DNA of 64,000 bases from assembly GCA_013399875.1 (NCBI GenBank), contig VXAZ01001747.1:675818-739817 (forward strand). The letters run 5' to 3'. The DNA is from Gymnorhina tibicen (taxonomy: Eukaryota > Chordata > Aves > Passeriformes > Artamidae). A program made the position numbers and the translations under genes. The notes below the pieces were generated by a model. The model saw only the letters and a list, made by a program, of their open reading frames with translations, did not search any database and was not told where the DNA came from. Shown piece by piece: positions 25,201 to 37,739 of this stretch (the first letter of the stretch is position 1; each line of letters opens with the position of its first letter).

Positions 25201-28200
25201 CTGCCATTGTGTTTTTTTGGCAGAGCTGTTTGACATTGCAGTACATTTTTGTAAGTGCTCGTGTTGCATCTATTTTTACTGTGTTGTGCAATTGGACTTT
25301 CAGGACAGAGCTATAACTATTGAACGTTGTGCTGGAAGTTACTGTATCAGAGGAGGATATAACTGTGGTATCTCTATGACAATTTCATGGACATTCAAAG
25401 AAGGGAAGCAATCCTTGCATACATAATTATTAGATCAGCCTTTACCATAGGACTTGATTTTTCCTATTGAAAAAATTATTCTACGCTGGAAGTCTGAAAG
25501 ATGTTCCCACGTGAAATCTGATGTGTAGGATGTGAAACTTTTCCCTTTGCATGAAGGCATTTCAATGTGATTTCTGAGTGAACATGGATATGGTTTTATT
25601 GCTGCTTGGTGCTAACAGCTGAAGTAGGTCCCAGGAGAAAAGGGGCTGAAGGTTGATTGGCAGTGAGTGATCATAGTGAAAACTGAACTCCGGCCAGGAA
25701 TATTTTACAAATGGAGACTCTCCTCTTCTTACAGCACTTGGGATTTCCAGGTGATTTTGATGGGTGTAGGGGACTCTCAAAGTCTCCATTTCCTATTCCT
25801 GCTTCTAGCTAGACTTTATAGAGTCTAATTCCAAATGGCCTGACCGTGCCTGCCTTAACTCCTCTTTGAAAGACAAGCCTTACTGTGTCATGGGGGAATT
25901 TCACCCATAAGTGCCGAGCTTTTGTTTTTCTATTGGGAAATTCAGGTTGAATAAATGCCAAAGAAAGCTTAAAATTTTCCCTGCTTTTCTGCCCAGCCTC
26001 TTGCATGCTTGAGTATTGGTCGTATCCAGATCAGTATGAACTCACACTGGTAACTGAAATTCCTCCTTCAAGGATCAAAGCTGTGCGATGTAGAGTAGGA
26101 ATGCCTTTATTTGGGTAAAATTGATCTAGAAATTATAGCAGCTGGCTTGAGTTCTTGGCCATACACATCCCAGTGCTTTAGAGGCAATGTTTACAGGAAA
26201 CATTCCCTCTTTTTTTTGCAGTTCAGCTGGTTGAAGACATCTCATTATCTGCCTGGCTTGCATGTCTGCATTTAGTGAGGATTTGAGTTGAAAACACTTT
26301 AAAGAATACTCTGAATTCATAACCTGCCAGGGCTCTCTCTTGGTTTGTGTGATTGGGAAATCTGGATACCGGGGCAGGAAAGGCCAATATGAAAAGAATA
26401 ATGTGACTCAATTGACTGTGAAATTCTTCTAGGAACAGGTGTAATTGTAATCGTAAACATTTGTGAGATATTTTACTACCAGCTTTAATCCCTGCAGAGG
26501 GGAATATTTAGGAGCAGGAGGATGAATGTGAATGTGACTTCAAAGGCTGAGTTAAAAGATCAGAACACAAACCTTGGGTCCAGCCAAGGAGCAGCTGAGC
26601 ACTGAGGGGGCTGTGGCTCCCTTTGATCCATCATTCTCCTTCAGATCGGTTCACCTGGGACTCCGAGAGGCCCTAATGGGGATCCTTAGGGTAATGGTCA
26701 CCCCAGCCACTGTCCTTTCTAGCACAACCTTGCATTTTCCCATTGGTCATGTTTTTTAAATGGGGTAACATCAACTGTGTAATGAATAGATCACAAAACC
26801 CAGGAGGGTGAAAAAAATGAAGAGCAAAATTTTGCAGCTGTGGAACTGTCTGTGCTAGAGAAAGTGGTGCTGGGCTGGAGTGGCTCTTTGAGAGGGGGCA
26901 CTGAAAAAGCAGGTGAAAAAGGTCATATTTCCTCATGCCTTGTGGAGGGCACAAAGCTTTTCTTCAGAGAATGCACAGGAAATGTAAAAGCAGGCAAGGG
27001 TCTGAGAACTGCCCAAGGAAGTTTGATATGGGTTGAAAGTTCTTCCTGTGCTTAGGGCCAGCAGGAGGAGGAAAATGCCATTTGCGTTCCTCGGGAGCTC
27101 AGGTTTGCACAGCTCCTTGCAAAGCCCTCTCTGATGGGTGAATTTTTCCCACTGCCATTAAGGAAACACCACTCGGGGGTGATTTCAAAGAGGGAAAATG
27201 AGAAGCTATAAAGGCAAACATGTAGGAAGGGCTATAGAGTGATAAGGAAGCCACAGTGGTAAATCAAAGCCTGAGGAGGAAGGATATGAAGGGGCACACA
27301 AGTATAAATCTCTCTAAACTGATCAAGGAGCTGGTGGGGCCTTTAGAGGCATGTGAATGGAGAGTCAGTGGTTGGAGCTGCTGAGGAGCTGAATGAAGTC
27401 CTTGACTTGATAAGCAAGGGAGAGCAGCTAAAGGTCACATACTCTGTGGAGGACAGGGAAACACAGTGGTTTTCTATGTAGGGAGAGAGAGAAGGCATAT
27501 TATTTAAAAGTTTTATGTGTGTAACCCAAGCAGACAGTTGGGAAATTAAAACTACTAAAATTGACAAGTCACCAATTTTAGATTAACTTCAACCTACAAT
27601 AACTGAACTTGGTTTCTGGCCTTGGTGTTTGAGAGGTCCCTGGGAGAGCAGTGGTGTCTGAGGAAGGAGACAGAGAAAGCATTGTCGCCTTATAAAAAAA
27701 AAGAAGCATATAACAGCGATTAAAAAAAAAAAGAAATCAGGCAAGTTGTAAAAAAACTTGCCTAAAGTAGCTATTACTAAAGGGCAAGCAGCAAGCAATG
27801 TTTGAGAGCCATTTGGTAGACAGTGAAGTAGCCTTTAATACCCAGGGCTTAATACCCAATACTTACATTTCTGAAATCTGTACTTTTAAAGGGCTGAATG
27901 TACATCAAAAGCAGCACCAGCTACCACAAAGGTCTGGTTTTGGAGACAAAGATCTGGTTTTGGAAAGAGCTATGAGGCGTTGCTGCAGTACAGACTGTCC
28001 CCCAGAGCAATGCAGTGCCTGGGGCCACACAGGTCCCCCAGAGCAACATGCACCTTCCTGATTCCCCAACTCCAGTGAAAATGGCAAACACATTCCAGTC
28101 TTAATGTCGTGGGGTTTTAGACTGCCCTATGAGCCTAACCTACAGTGTTTTACAACCACTCTGTGCTACCTGTGGCCAGCTGGAGCAGTGGCGGATGAGA

Positions 28201-30584
28201 AACGATCACACTGCTGCTTCCAACTGCCCCAATCTCTTGGGACTGATGGTTCCACCACACTGAGATGCAGGATGCAGCAGGATGCAGCTCTGTGCTCAGA
28301 TGTCTTCATTATGGTCAGAACTATTGCACCAGGGATTTGATTGAATGACAGGGCCTGAGCTTCTGACAGACCCTCTTTCTCCACATCCAGTGTGAGCGGT
28401 GGGATCTCATCCTGTAGATGCTGTGCTGACAGCAGAGGACCTTTGTCAGGTTATTTCAGCTAAGCCATGGGTTTTCAACTTTATTTTTAATTTATGGAGC
28501 TCTAAACATTTGACACTGCAGATTTGAACCCTTTTACAGCAAACCTAAGCCTATTTACTATCTCCTTGCTCATGTAAATTCTTAGGAGCTTTGCCCAGAC
28601 CTACAGAAAGAGTCTGTGTGCCCAAAGGGACCACGGTTTAATGAAGTTACTGCTGCTCAGAGCCTTTTTCATTAGCTCTGTGAAGATGGAGAGAAGCAAA
28701 AGGAGAAGGATGCAGAACCACAAGCTCTTCTCACCTTCCAGAAACTAGGAATACTCTTTATTTAGAGGAGAATTTCAGTAGAGTTCCTAAGACTCATGTC
28801 CTGCTAAAGAGCAGAGGCACAAGGCTCCTCTTGTGAGGTGTCAAGTTACCCGGGAGACAGACTGAGCAACTGAGAAATGTTGCAAGTTTTTGGAAAAGAG
28901 ATTTATATATAAATGTGTTACGGGAAAAAATACCTCTGGTCATACACATGGTAATTCTTCTGTCTTACTTTGTTTGCTATCTTTCTTTCCTTATTGTTTT
29001 CAAAGATTTAAAGGAATTTAATTAAAAAGGCAGTTTAACTACCCTCTTCTTTCCAGATAACAAACACTAAAATAAAATGAAGTGAAATACTGGAGAGCCT
29101 GCTTTATACCCCTTTTAAAACTGAGCACAAAAGCCAAATGAGATCATAGGGTTTATCGGGCAAGCTGTTTCCAGAAAAGATGAGGAAGCGCTGCTGCCAC
29201 TGTACAAGGAACAGCTGAACTTTCATCTGAAAAGCCATGGTCAGTTCTCATCATCCATCTTCGGGAAGGATAAATCCAAAGTGGAATTTAGAAGCTGACT
29301 GGGACAATAAGTGGTGCTTGCAAGGAAAAACCAAAGGAGTGTAGGTGATTCAGCGTAGGAGAGCTGCAGTGAGGGCACTGCTTTCTGTAGCTGCTGCAGA
29401 GGAAGGATATTCTACAAAAGAAAGGAAATCTTTGGTAGACAGAATGACTATAAACTGTCATGAGATACACTTAAGGTGGAAACAAGGAGGACTTTGGGTC
29501 TGGGAGCAATGGGTTCTGCAAGACCTTGGATTGGGGCAGCAGTGCCAGGTCCCATTTTGTAACCTGTACACACGAGGAATTGAATGTGGAGCTGTGAAAG
29601 TGAGGTCTGGCTGCAGTGATCGTCTCCAGTCCTATATGCTCCCAGAATACCTTTAATTTCTTCTATCAGCCTGGTATTCCATAGGCAACTGTCTAGCTGT
29701 GATCTTTCAGAGAGCTAAAAGTAGCTTTTATCCTCTGATGGAGTTCTCTCTTAGAGCTGGCTTGATGGTGGATCTGGGAGCTGCGACAAAAGTGCCAGCA
29801 GTGACAGGTTACAGATCCATTGCCTCCACTGGAGGTGGCAGCCTGGCTTTTCTCCTGGTGGCTTTTGTGGCAGTGACCGTGTCTGCATCTCTCTCCAGGG
29901 AGTGCTGCCATGCCTTCTGCTGGCAGTGGCTGCCTCTGGAAGCTCTCCCATCACTGTGGGGATACTTCCAGCTCCTGGTGTCTGCAGATCATCCTACTGA
30001 GTACCAATAGCTGCAGGGAGAGCCTGGCAATGGGGATGCAGGAAGAGAATGGATGTGTAGGGCTGTTTTCATCCTGCACCAGAACTGAGAGCCGTCAGAG
30101 TGTCGAGCAGGTCTGGGCTCTGCTGGTTCCTCCTGGGGCAGGAGGCAGGAGCAGAGCCTGGGTGTCAGATGTCTCTCTTAGCCTCTGACCAGCAAGAAAG
30201 TCTCCATCTAAATCAACAAGAGCTCTCCAGACTTCGAACCATGGCAAGTGGGTATTTTTAGAAGCCAATCAATCAGTGGTGACTGTTCAAGTTCAGACAA
30301 GTCAAACACAGCCTGCAAAGTTACACAGAAGCGCTGTGTGTCGTGGAAGGTTGGTGAGCCTGCTTGTTCGACAAACTGTGCCAAATCCATGAGCTACCAG
30401 GGCCCAGCTCTTTTTAGAGAGATAGCTGTAAGAAGTGTAAACAGATTGTGGATTGTAAAACACACACTTTTTAAATTGAACCAATAAATTGCAGATTGGG
30501 CTTCTAGGGAAACCTTCTTTCAAGGTGCTAGAATTGTTTTCCAAACCTGAATACACCCCTAGGTTGAGGGGTTTTTGTCTTGGC
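22224..30584. other. Unique non-coding DNA
   Basis: I see no gene in these 8.4 kb. It contains short A runs near 27700-27730. An AT-rich patch with GTTAATCTTAG- and GTGATTAAC-type homeodomain/HNF1-like motifs lies near 24820-25010, and no interspersed repeat good enough to name is present. Confidence 0.6.
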
Positions 30585-30640
30585 TTTATTTGCAGGTGAG
30601 GAAGTTGAAGCACAGTAGCATGAGCTGGAGTTCACTAATA
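30585..30640 (-). repeat. MIR-type SINE fragment
   Basis: Reads TTTATTTGCAGGTGAGGAAG, then TTGAAGCACAG, resembling the reversed MIR centre (CCATTTTACAGaTGaGGAAacTGAgGCACAG). It is short and diverged, and the head of the element is not recognisable. Confidence 0.45.
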
Positions 30641-30710
30641 CTGAGCACAAGGAAGGATCCTCCAAGGAGCTTGCAGGGTCCTCTAGATGCTATTCTAGTA
30701 TGTGGGGATG

Positions 30711-30729
30711 AAATAAAATAATAATAATG
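30711..30729. repeat. (AAT)n short microsatellite
   Basis: AAATAAAATAATAATAATG-type simple repeat. Confidence 0.8.
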
Positions 30730-31819
30730 AATCATCTCCATGAGAAATGCTAGTGCAGCCTGGACTCAGACTGAACTTCTAAAACCAGAGACCAACAAGT
30801 CAGCACCCAGATTAGAAAATGCTGTTGTTATGATTTCCAAACTCTCAGTTTATCCAGTTTGAAAATGGGCTTAATGTCTTCTGTTGTCATTGACCACAGA
30901 GAAGAGAACCTGTGGCTCCTTGTCTGCTTTTATGATGCTTCTTGTCCTTCTCTCCATCACTCCATCACTGCAAGGCATTGGCTCCAGAGCTCCACACTGG
31001 AGTCCTTGCACAGCTGCACAAAATGTAGTGCACAATCTGATTCTCAAGCTGGGCTGAACTCATGTGTTCAATGCCAGCTGAAGTTATGCTGATGCATTGG
31101 AAATATATTTTTAGGAAGGTTTCTCTATAATTATTACATTATAGCTACTGTTGGGTTGCTCAGAGTGCAGTAAACGATTGCTATGCTTGTTAGAGGCCAT
31201 GAATACAGAAAAACACTCCTCCCTGTGAGGTCTGCTGTTAAATAATAACTTGTCATTCCATGGCGTAGGGGAGTGAATGCCCTCAGAGGGACGTGCTGAC
31301 ATTGCTCAAGCCAGTGATCCAGTTCCTGTAATTTACACCACTTTCTCAAAGGTGCCCCTGGTCAGGAATAATGGATGTGCCGAGGGGCAGCGCTGCAGCT
31401 CCAGCATCTTGCACCTGGATCCTCTCACTGCTGCCTCGCTTGCCCATTTTGCAGTAGCACGCAGGTACCCCCTTCCCCTGGAATCTGGGCCTCCGGATGA
31501 AAGGCAGGTGAGCGAGGAAAGCTGTGAATGCAACAACTGTGCAGCGTCCAGCTCCCATAGGAGTGGCAAGAGAAGGTGTTCAGGCACACTGAGATTACTA
31601 AGGAGTAATTTCCTGATCAGCAGGTCTAATGAGCAGCTTTCACCTGTGTGGCATCTCCATTGTCTGCTGTGGAGGGAGCACTCACCGCTGCCTTTTCCTC
31701 AGGGAATACTAATGGTGTCTGTATCCTCCAGCTGTCATCTCCAGTCACCTCTGGGAGCTTCAGAGCTTTGAGAGGTCCTCTCCTCTGTTGTGTTGAAACT
31801 GTCTGATGCTGTTCAAGAA

Positions 31820-31821
<2 letters not shown>

Positions 31822-31857
<36 letters not shown>
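31822..31857. repeat. (CA)n microsatellite
   Basis: About 17-18 uninterrupted AC dinucleotides. This is the longest pure microsatellite in the window and is probably length-polymorphic. The surrounding sequence is unique. Confidence 0.98.
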
Positions 31858-31864
<7 letters not shown>

Positions 31865-33029
31865 ACATGTAAAGCTTTGTTTCCTTAGGAATTCCAGGCT
31901 TTACAGCAATCACCTTGACATTTTCCCAAATGTAACATGCAGTTGTGGTTTTCATGGTGCAGAAGAAATGTAGGGACACAGCTGTGGCTCAGATCAGTTA
32001 ATAAAATGGGCAAAATAAAGATCTCAAGGCCAGAGCAGAAACCAGGAAATCTGACTGAGCTGCAAAAGCTGGGTTCAAGCAGTGAGCACCAACCAGGGCA
32101 GGTGACATGAGTCACTCTGACATCTCTCAGTCCCTCTCTATGGTAGGGGGTCTGCCCCTTGTCACAAAAAAACAATGGAAAAACATGGCAAGTGTAAGAA
32201 CTCAGTCTGGAAGCAGCTCAACAGGGATGTGTGGAGAGAAAGAACACTTTAGGTCCACTTTAATGATGGTTTATGTAGATTAGAGGGAGATATGGCTGAG
32301 GATGGACATCAGTTGCCTCTGAGGAGACTGCACTGAAGCAAAACTCTGGCAGAAGCTACAGTTTTGGGAGCTCAGCGCTTTTGAATTGTCATTTTGCATC
32401 AGAGTGAAATATCTGCCCCCACTCATGACCTCAGCAGCCACCCCAGCACTGGGGGAAGGAGCCAAACTTGGATACAGATCTGACACTTCCCAGATGAATG
32501 GTGACCACTGGGCTCTCCACCCCTCCACCGTAACACTCTCCATATTTAGGGAGAAGAGGATGATTGAAGGAGGGAATGGCTGTCTCCATACTCAGCCCTC
32601 CTGCTTTTTTTGGTTTGCATTGCAAACTCCATGTTGTTTTAATGTAGTTCCTTGTATTTAATGTGTTTTTATTGCTTTCTCTAATAACACTGACCGAGCA
32701 CTAAGAGCCAAATTAAACAAGCTGTGCCAATAAGCCAAACATTTCACTTCAAGCAGCAAAGAGGATGCCTCTTACCCCTACTCAAGCTTACACATGTAAA
32801 TGAAGGACCTCGCTGCTCATCGGGGACAAGGAAGCAAATGGCTGCTGTGGTGCAGGGCAGAGCTGGGCAATGTCCCTGCCCTGGGCTTCCCCCCGGCACG
32901 GGCTGGTCCTTATAACCCTGGGTCTCAAGGTGGGAGTTGGACAAGGTAAAGGCTGGTTGTTCCCAAGGTCGTAATGTAGCTTCCAGTCTCATGGGCTTTA
33001 TCAAGCTGGGTCTTGTGTTCCTGTGCCTG

Positions 33030-33096
33030 TAAGCACCTCTAAACCACTCTGACTTCAGTGGGAGCTGAAGTTCATGTTCTGCATCGCTGAAAGCCT
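33030..33096. repeat. TTGACTTCAATGGGAG-family remnant
   Basis: Contains CTCTGACTTCAGTGGGAGCT followed by a degenerate GTTCTGCATCGCTGAAAGCC. The family normally reads TTGACTTCAATGGGAGCTGA followed by ...CAGCA.CTCTGAAAATCAGGCC. This copy preserves both parts and is the best one in the window. Confidence 0.55.
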
Positions 33097-33299
33097 TTCC
33101 ATGCAATTAAAAATCAACCCCAAACCTCCTCCCCTGGTGCTGATCTGTGGTGTGATGTTGACGTAAGCGTACTGGAGTTTCAGCAGCTGGGTAGCTGGCA
33201 TTTTCATAGGACTTTTTTCTAATTCTCTCTGTCTTTTGCGTAATATTCCTGAGGTTTTTTTCACTGTTTGCTTTTCCCCAACATGTCCCAGCCTTCATC

Positions 33300-33590
33300 T
33301 CTGTCCTCTTGGCACTGCTTCCTGTTGTTCTCTATGATCTCCCTTGTTCCATCTTTCTTCTCTTCTCTGGTTTCCTCCCTTTCATTTTAGCCCTTTTTTG
33401 TTCACACTGGCTCAGCCCACCCTCCCAAAGGGGAAGCGTATCTGTTTCATTCCCTGTCTCTATTTCCCTCCCAGCCCCACAGCTGTTCCTTCTCTTTCCC
33501 ATTCCTTCAGGCCTCTCTTCTGCTCCCAGCATCATCCACTGCCTTCTCTTTTTCCTCTCCCTGTCCAGCCCCTTTCTTCCATCACTGGAG
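33300..33590. repeat. Pyrimidine-rich (C/T) tract
   Basis: About 290 bases in which the plus strand is strongly enriched in C and T, with repeated TCTTCTCTTC, CCCTTTC, TTTCCC and CTCTTTT words. Such homopurine-homopyrimidine stretches can form unusual (H-DNA) structures. It also explains the proline/serine/phenylalanine-rich open frames on the plus strand here, which I regard as artefacts of composition. Confidence 0.75.
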
Positions 33591-33728
33591 GTCAACAACA
33601 GAGAAAACTGAACATGAACCAGGAGGGGAATGTTACAGCCAAGAATGATGTGCCTGCGAGATGCCAAGTATTGTCTCACCAGCGTTAGTCCAGACTGCTT
33701 TCATCTGGCTGGGCGAGCTGAACCCACC

Positions 33729-33767
33729 AAGCACTCAAGCACTCAAGCACTCAAGCACTCAAGCACT
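33729..33767. repeat. 8-bp minisatellite (AAGCACTC)n
   Basis: Four perfect AAGCACTC units plus a partial fifth. It is a local tandem expansion with no coding context. Confidence 0.95.
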
Positions 33768-35565
33768 GGCACAGTTTTTGATGTTTCATGCCACACAATC
33801 TGTCATTACACCTGAGAAATTCCAGCCTTTTGCTCTGCACAGGTTGAAGGCCAAAAGTTCTGCAGCGGGGATGAGGTGGAATGTACACATCATTTCCAAC
33901 TTTCTTTTCCCCACCATGTGCTGCACTTTCCCAGCTAAGGACCAGCATCTGTAGCTGCTGATGTCTGTGCCTTGGCCCATGTAATTATGTGTTTTTGAGT
34001 TCTGCTCAATCACAGGCAATCACGGAACTGCAATCTCAGCTGGGACAGAAAATGATCTAACAAGTTGGCTCATGTGTGATTACAGAAGATACATTCTGCC
34101 ACAAATTTGTTCTGCCACTGCTTTGTGCTCCTAAGTGGAAGGCCCCAGGGGAACAGATGAACACAAGGGTGGCTGGTCTGTGACTCAGGTCTGTCTGTCA
34201 GCTGGGGTGAATTAAACCTACAGCTTAGAGGTGCAAAGAGCTTTTCACTCTGGAGGGAATTGGGCTGCACTGTGTGTATCTGCCTCAGAAACAATCTGAC
34301 CTGCCTCAGGCATCTCTTTATGGACTTAGGGAATGAGCAAATCTGGAAGGGGAACCTGATTATCAGCAGGTAAGCCAAAACCTAACACAGCCCACAGCAA
34401 CCCGCTGTGCAGCCCAGAAAGTGCACCGAGACCCCAGAGCCGCTGTTTCACTCCCTCCATGGCTGTGGTTGCATCTCCTGCCCCTTCCCCCTTGCCTCTC
34501 CTTGTAATCCCTGACTCAGGCCTTGCCTTCTGCAGCAACAAAGAAAATGTCATCAAAAACCTCCTTACTCTGGTGCAGCGGGAGGCTGCGATAGCTGCAG
34601 TCACGGCTGGGGAATGAGCAGAGCTCTCTGTGCCATTATTGTTCTCTGCTCCAAGCTGGAAGCAACTGAGAGAAGGACTCACAGTCTGTCCTTCTGGAAT
34701 GATCCCCCGGGACCTGAGCAAACCTTCCGTGTTGCAGGGTGTGCATGAAAGTCAGGAATGACAATTTTTTTGTGGGAAAATAATGACAGAATCCTCCACC
34801 TGAATTTAGAGTCAATATCCAGTTCTTTCACAGTGATTGCTCAGCAGTGATCATCATTTCAACTGTGTTTAAAAGAGCAAGTAAAGAAATACAGGAGGGG
34901 AATATGAGAATTTCCAGGGCCAGTGCAGAGTGTGCTGAAAGAGAAAACAAAGTAGTGATTGCCCCCCTGGTCAGACCCTCCTGGGGACAATTAAACAACT
35001 TCTTAGAGGGCTCTTCTTGTCAGGGTTTGGGACAGTCAGAGGATGTTCATCTGGGAGCAGTGATCTGCTCTCACAGGTTCCTCTCTGAACCTGATTCAGA
35101 GCAGTCTGGTACCTCAGTGTGTAGCAAATGCCACAGGTGACTGATTGCCCATCAGCAATTTTAGGGCTGAGTACACACGGAAATGAGATGAAAGAAGAGT
35201 CAGAAAACACTTTTTGCTTGCCTTACCCCTTGCTAATGGAGATGATAGAATTAAAAAGTTATGCTATGCAAACTGTCCATTTCTGATTATACCATAATGT
35301 CCCCCTGCCAAGCTCCATGGCCTGTGAAAATGCCCGCTCTGCTCATAGTATTTAATTGTTTTAGCTTTTGGTAAATCATCTGTTGAACATCAACAGCCTG
35401 TTGAACATTTTAAAGCATTTCTTGCTAATGGATTTTCAAAATGTAGTTTAAGGGATGTTGTTATTAATAAATGTAACTGCACTGAATAGTAATTTGATAA
35501 AGATGAAAGAGGCATTTATAGATTCCACTTCCCTTTCAGCTGTTGCTAGGAATTTTCCTCCTTCA

Positions 35566-35612
35566 GAATATATTGAATTTAATCTTGGATTGAATATATT
35601 GAATTTAATCTT
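35566..35612. repeat. 26-bp-period tandem duplication
   Basis: The 21-mer that starts GAATATATTGAATTTAATCT and ends in T occurs at 35566-35586 and again, identically, at 35592-35612. A 5-base linker separates them. Confidence 0.9.
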
Positions 35613-36764
35613 AATCTTTTTGTTAAAACCAGGCTATTATATTCTGATTCTATAAAGAGAATATGAGTAGGGTTGAACCAGTTGTGAAGTCCTCTGTGAA
35701 GTCCCTGGTTCTCAGCACATCAGAGAGGTTTCCTTGGTGCGAGAGAAAACAAAACTGGCCCAGGTATCCCATCCAGCATTAGTGGAAAAGTGTAAAGGCA
35801 GTTTGGGATTGGGGGAGGGTTTTTTTGCAAGATGATTAATCAATCTTAATATTGATGGAAACATGAAAAGGAAATAATTTCTCCATGCTTGGAGATAGCC
35901 AATTTTTCCTAACGGTCTGCTCTCCATTACATTTTCATTGCAATGACTGAAGTGCTTCATTGTGTATAAATTAATTAGGGGCTTGCATCTTAGTACTGAA
36001 CAGTGAGTGATTGGCTCCAGTGAAACAGGAAATGTGGAATGTCTAAAGGCTGGTATCTGCCACAAAAATGGCTCTGTAAACACTTGTGGCACACAATAAT
36101 GAGAAGTACTGTGAGTTATGCAGGGAGTGCATCATAAAATTATCATAGGGCTAAACAAGGGCAATTCTGAGGAGGAATACTTGCAGAAAAAAATGGGAAA
36201 TGTTCTTTTCTGAGAAAATAACTTTGCTTCATTAAGATTTGTTCCGTGCAGAGAGTGATGTCTTCAGCACAGGAGACAGGTATTAATCACAGGAAAGAAT
36301 TTGTTTGCACAGCCAACAGAAAGCCAGTTCTCTTAGCAAATAAGAAGAAAATTACTTTCTTTTTCTGAATTGAGCTTCCAGTTAAAGATGCATGATATCC
36401 AGATGCAGAACCAGAAAGGAGCAAAGGCAGCATGAAGCTGGAGGGGGCTGAGACGGGGACTTTGTTCCTGCCTCTCTCAGTTGCTGGTGATGTGACATTG
36501 TACAGCTCCTTCTCTTTTCTATGGATCTTCCATACCTCCCACCCTCCGTGTATTTTCTTTGTTAGCTCTTTTCAAGAGCAGAGAATTTCTCATACCCTGT
36601 GTTAGTGCTGCGTGTAACTGCTCCAGATGCTATGGTGATATCATCGAGACTAATAGCTCATCTGCCACCCAGCTCATTCCCTCAGCTCATTCTTTTGCCA
36701 GGCTGCACATCCTTGTGAATAGGCAGCTAAGAGATTGCTCTATAAAGCAGTAATATGGATCTGC

Positions 36765-36818
36765 CTCTTATAAATCAGGGGTAAGTTCAATGAAATTCAG
36801 CAGGAGTAAAATGGGTAC
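36765..36818. repeat. TTGACTTCAATGGGAG-family remnant
   Basis: Reads TATAAATCAGGGGTAAGTTC, AATGAAATTCAGCAGGAG, then TAAAATGGGTA. This matches a known variant of the symmetrical family (TGTAAATCAGGAGTAACTCC, ATTGAAGTCAATGGAGTT, ACAC.GGTGTA). Diverged but colinear. Confidence 0.5.
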
Positions 36819-36829
36819 TTGCTATAGAG

Positions 36830-37600
36830 GAACCGAGACATTCTCTGCAAAATACACAAACAGTACCTACAATAAAGTTTAAAATTCAAGACAAGAAAAT
36901 GGTGTGAGATCTCGGCTGCAACTTGCACCAGACTTCTCCCTGGGGATGACTGCATTACATTATAATCATTCCGTTTTTCTGGATTGCTTTCCTTGCAGAG
37001 CAGGCTATAAATAATCATTATTGGTACTGCAAAGAGGCAGTGGGTTTCTGAACAACCATGACTGAATTCTTAATTTGTCAGTTACTGATACAATGCATCT
37101 GTTTTTCTAATTATTTTAATGATGTTTTGTATGCAAAGGAAAGAACACTAAATGACTGAGGGGTTTGGGTTGGGTTTGTTTTCTGTTTTTTTAGATTCCC
37201 AGCCTAATTGGAGGACAGACTATCTGTGACTGTGTGTGTGTTTGTAAATCCTGGGTCTGGACTGGTGACATTCAGTGGTGGTTCATGTGTACAGTTTAGC
37301 AATGTCAGCCCCAAGCCCCCAGCTACTCTGCAGACAATGCCAATATGTTACCAGCATCCCATGGGGCACATCTCATTACTGGAGGAGGATTCTCAGGAAT
37401 GAAAATGCAGTTTTATCCTTCTCAAAGTGCCCCCTGCCAAAGTCAGCCAGGCATCCAGAAGCACTTACTCCGAGTGATGTGTTGTTAATATTCCCCTAAC
37501 TCGCTAAGCGTGAGGCAGACACAGGCTTTCCTGGGATTGCAGCTTCTATCCTCCAGGAGTTGATGCCTCCATTTCTTTGGGCCCAGCATGCCCGCATGGA
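36830..37600. other. Unique non-coding DNA
   Basis: Nothing recognisable in this stretch. Confidence 0.55.
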
Positions 37601-37606
37601 CATCCA

Positions 37607-37730
37607 GGGCCTGACAGCTCCAATCACTGAAGTCAATGGACCTAAAAGATAAGGTATTGATGTAGGAGGGAGATGGATCAGGGCTGTGGCCAGAGTCGCA
37701 TTGATTTCAGAGAGCAGGGCTGCGGTCGCT
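37607..37730. repeat. TTGACTTCAATGGGAG-family remnant
   Basis: Contains GGGCCTGACAGCTCCAATCA followed by CTGAAGTCAATGGACC, and after a gap CGCATTGATTTCAGAGAGCA then GGGCTGCGG. These are the core and its mirror half in the expected order, so it may be one interrupted copy or two adjacent partial copies. Confidence 0.48.
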
Positions 37731-37739
37731 GTCCCACAG

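Larger units (their letters stand above)
33600..36750. other. Unique non-coding DNA
   Basis: No gene found. Besides the listed 8-bp minisatellite (33729-33767) and the 26-bp tandem duplication (35566-35612), I see no recognisable element. Confidence 0.55.

Noticed and set aside
33309..33688. Plus-strand frames rich in Pro, Ser, Leu and Phe
   Set aside because: They are produced by the C/T-rich tract, which rarely contains stop codons in those frames.
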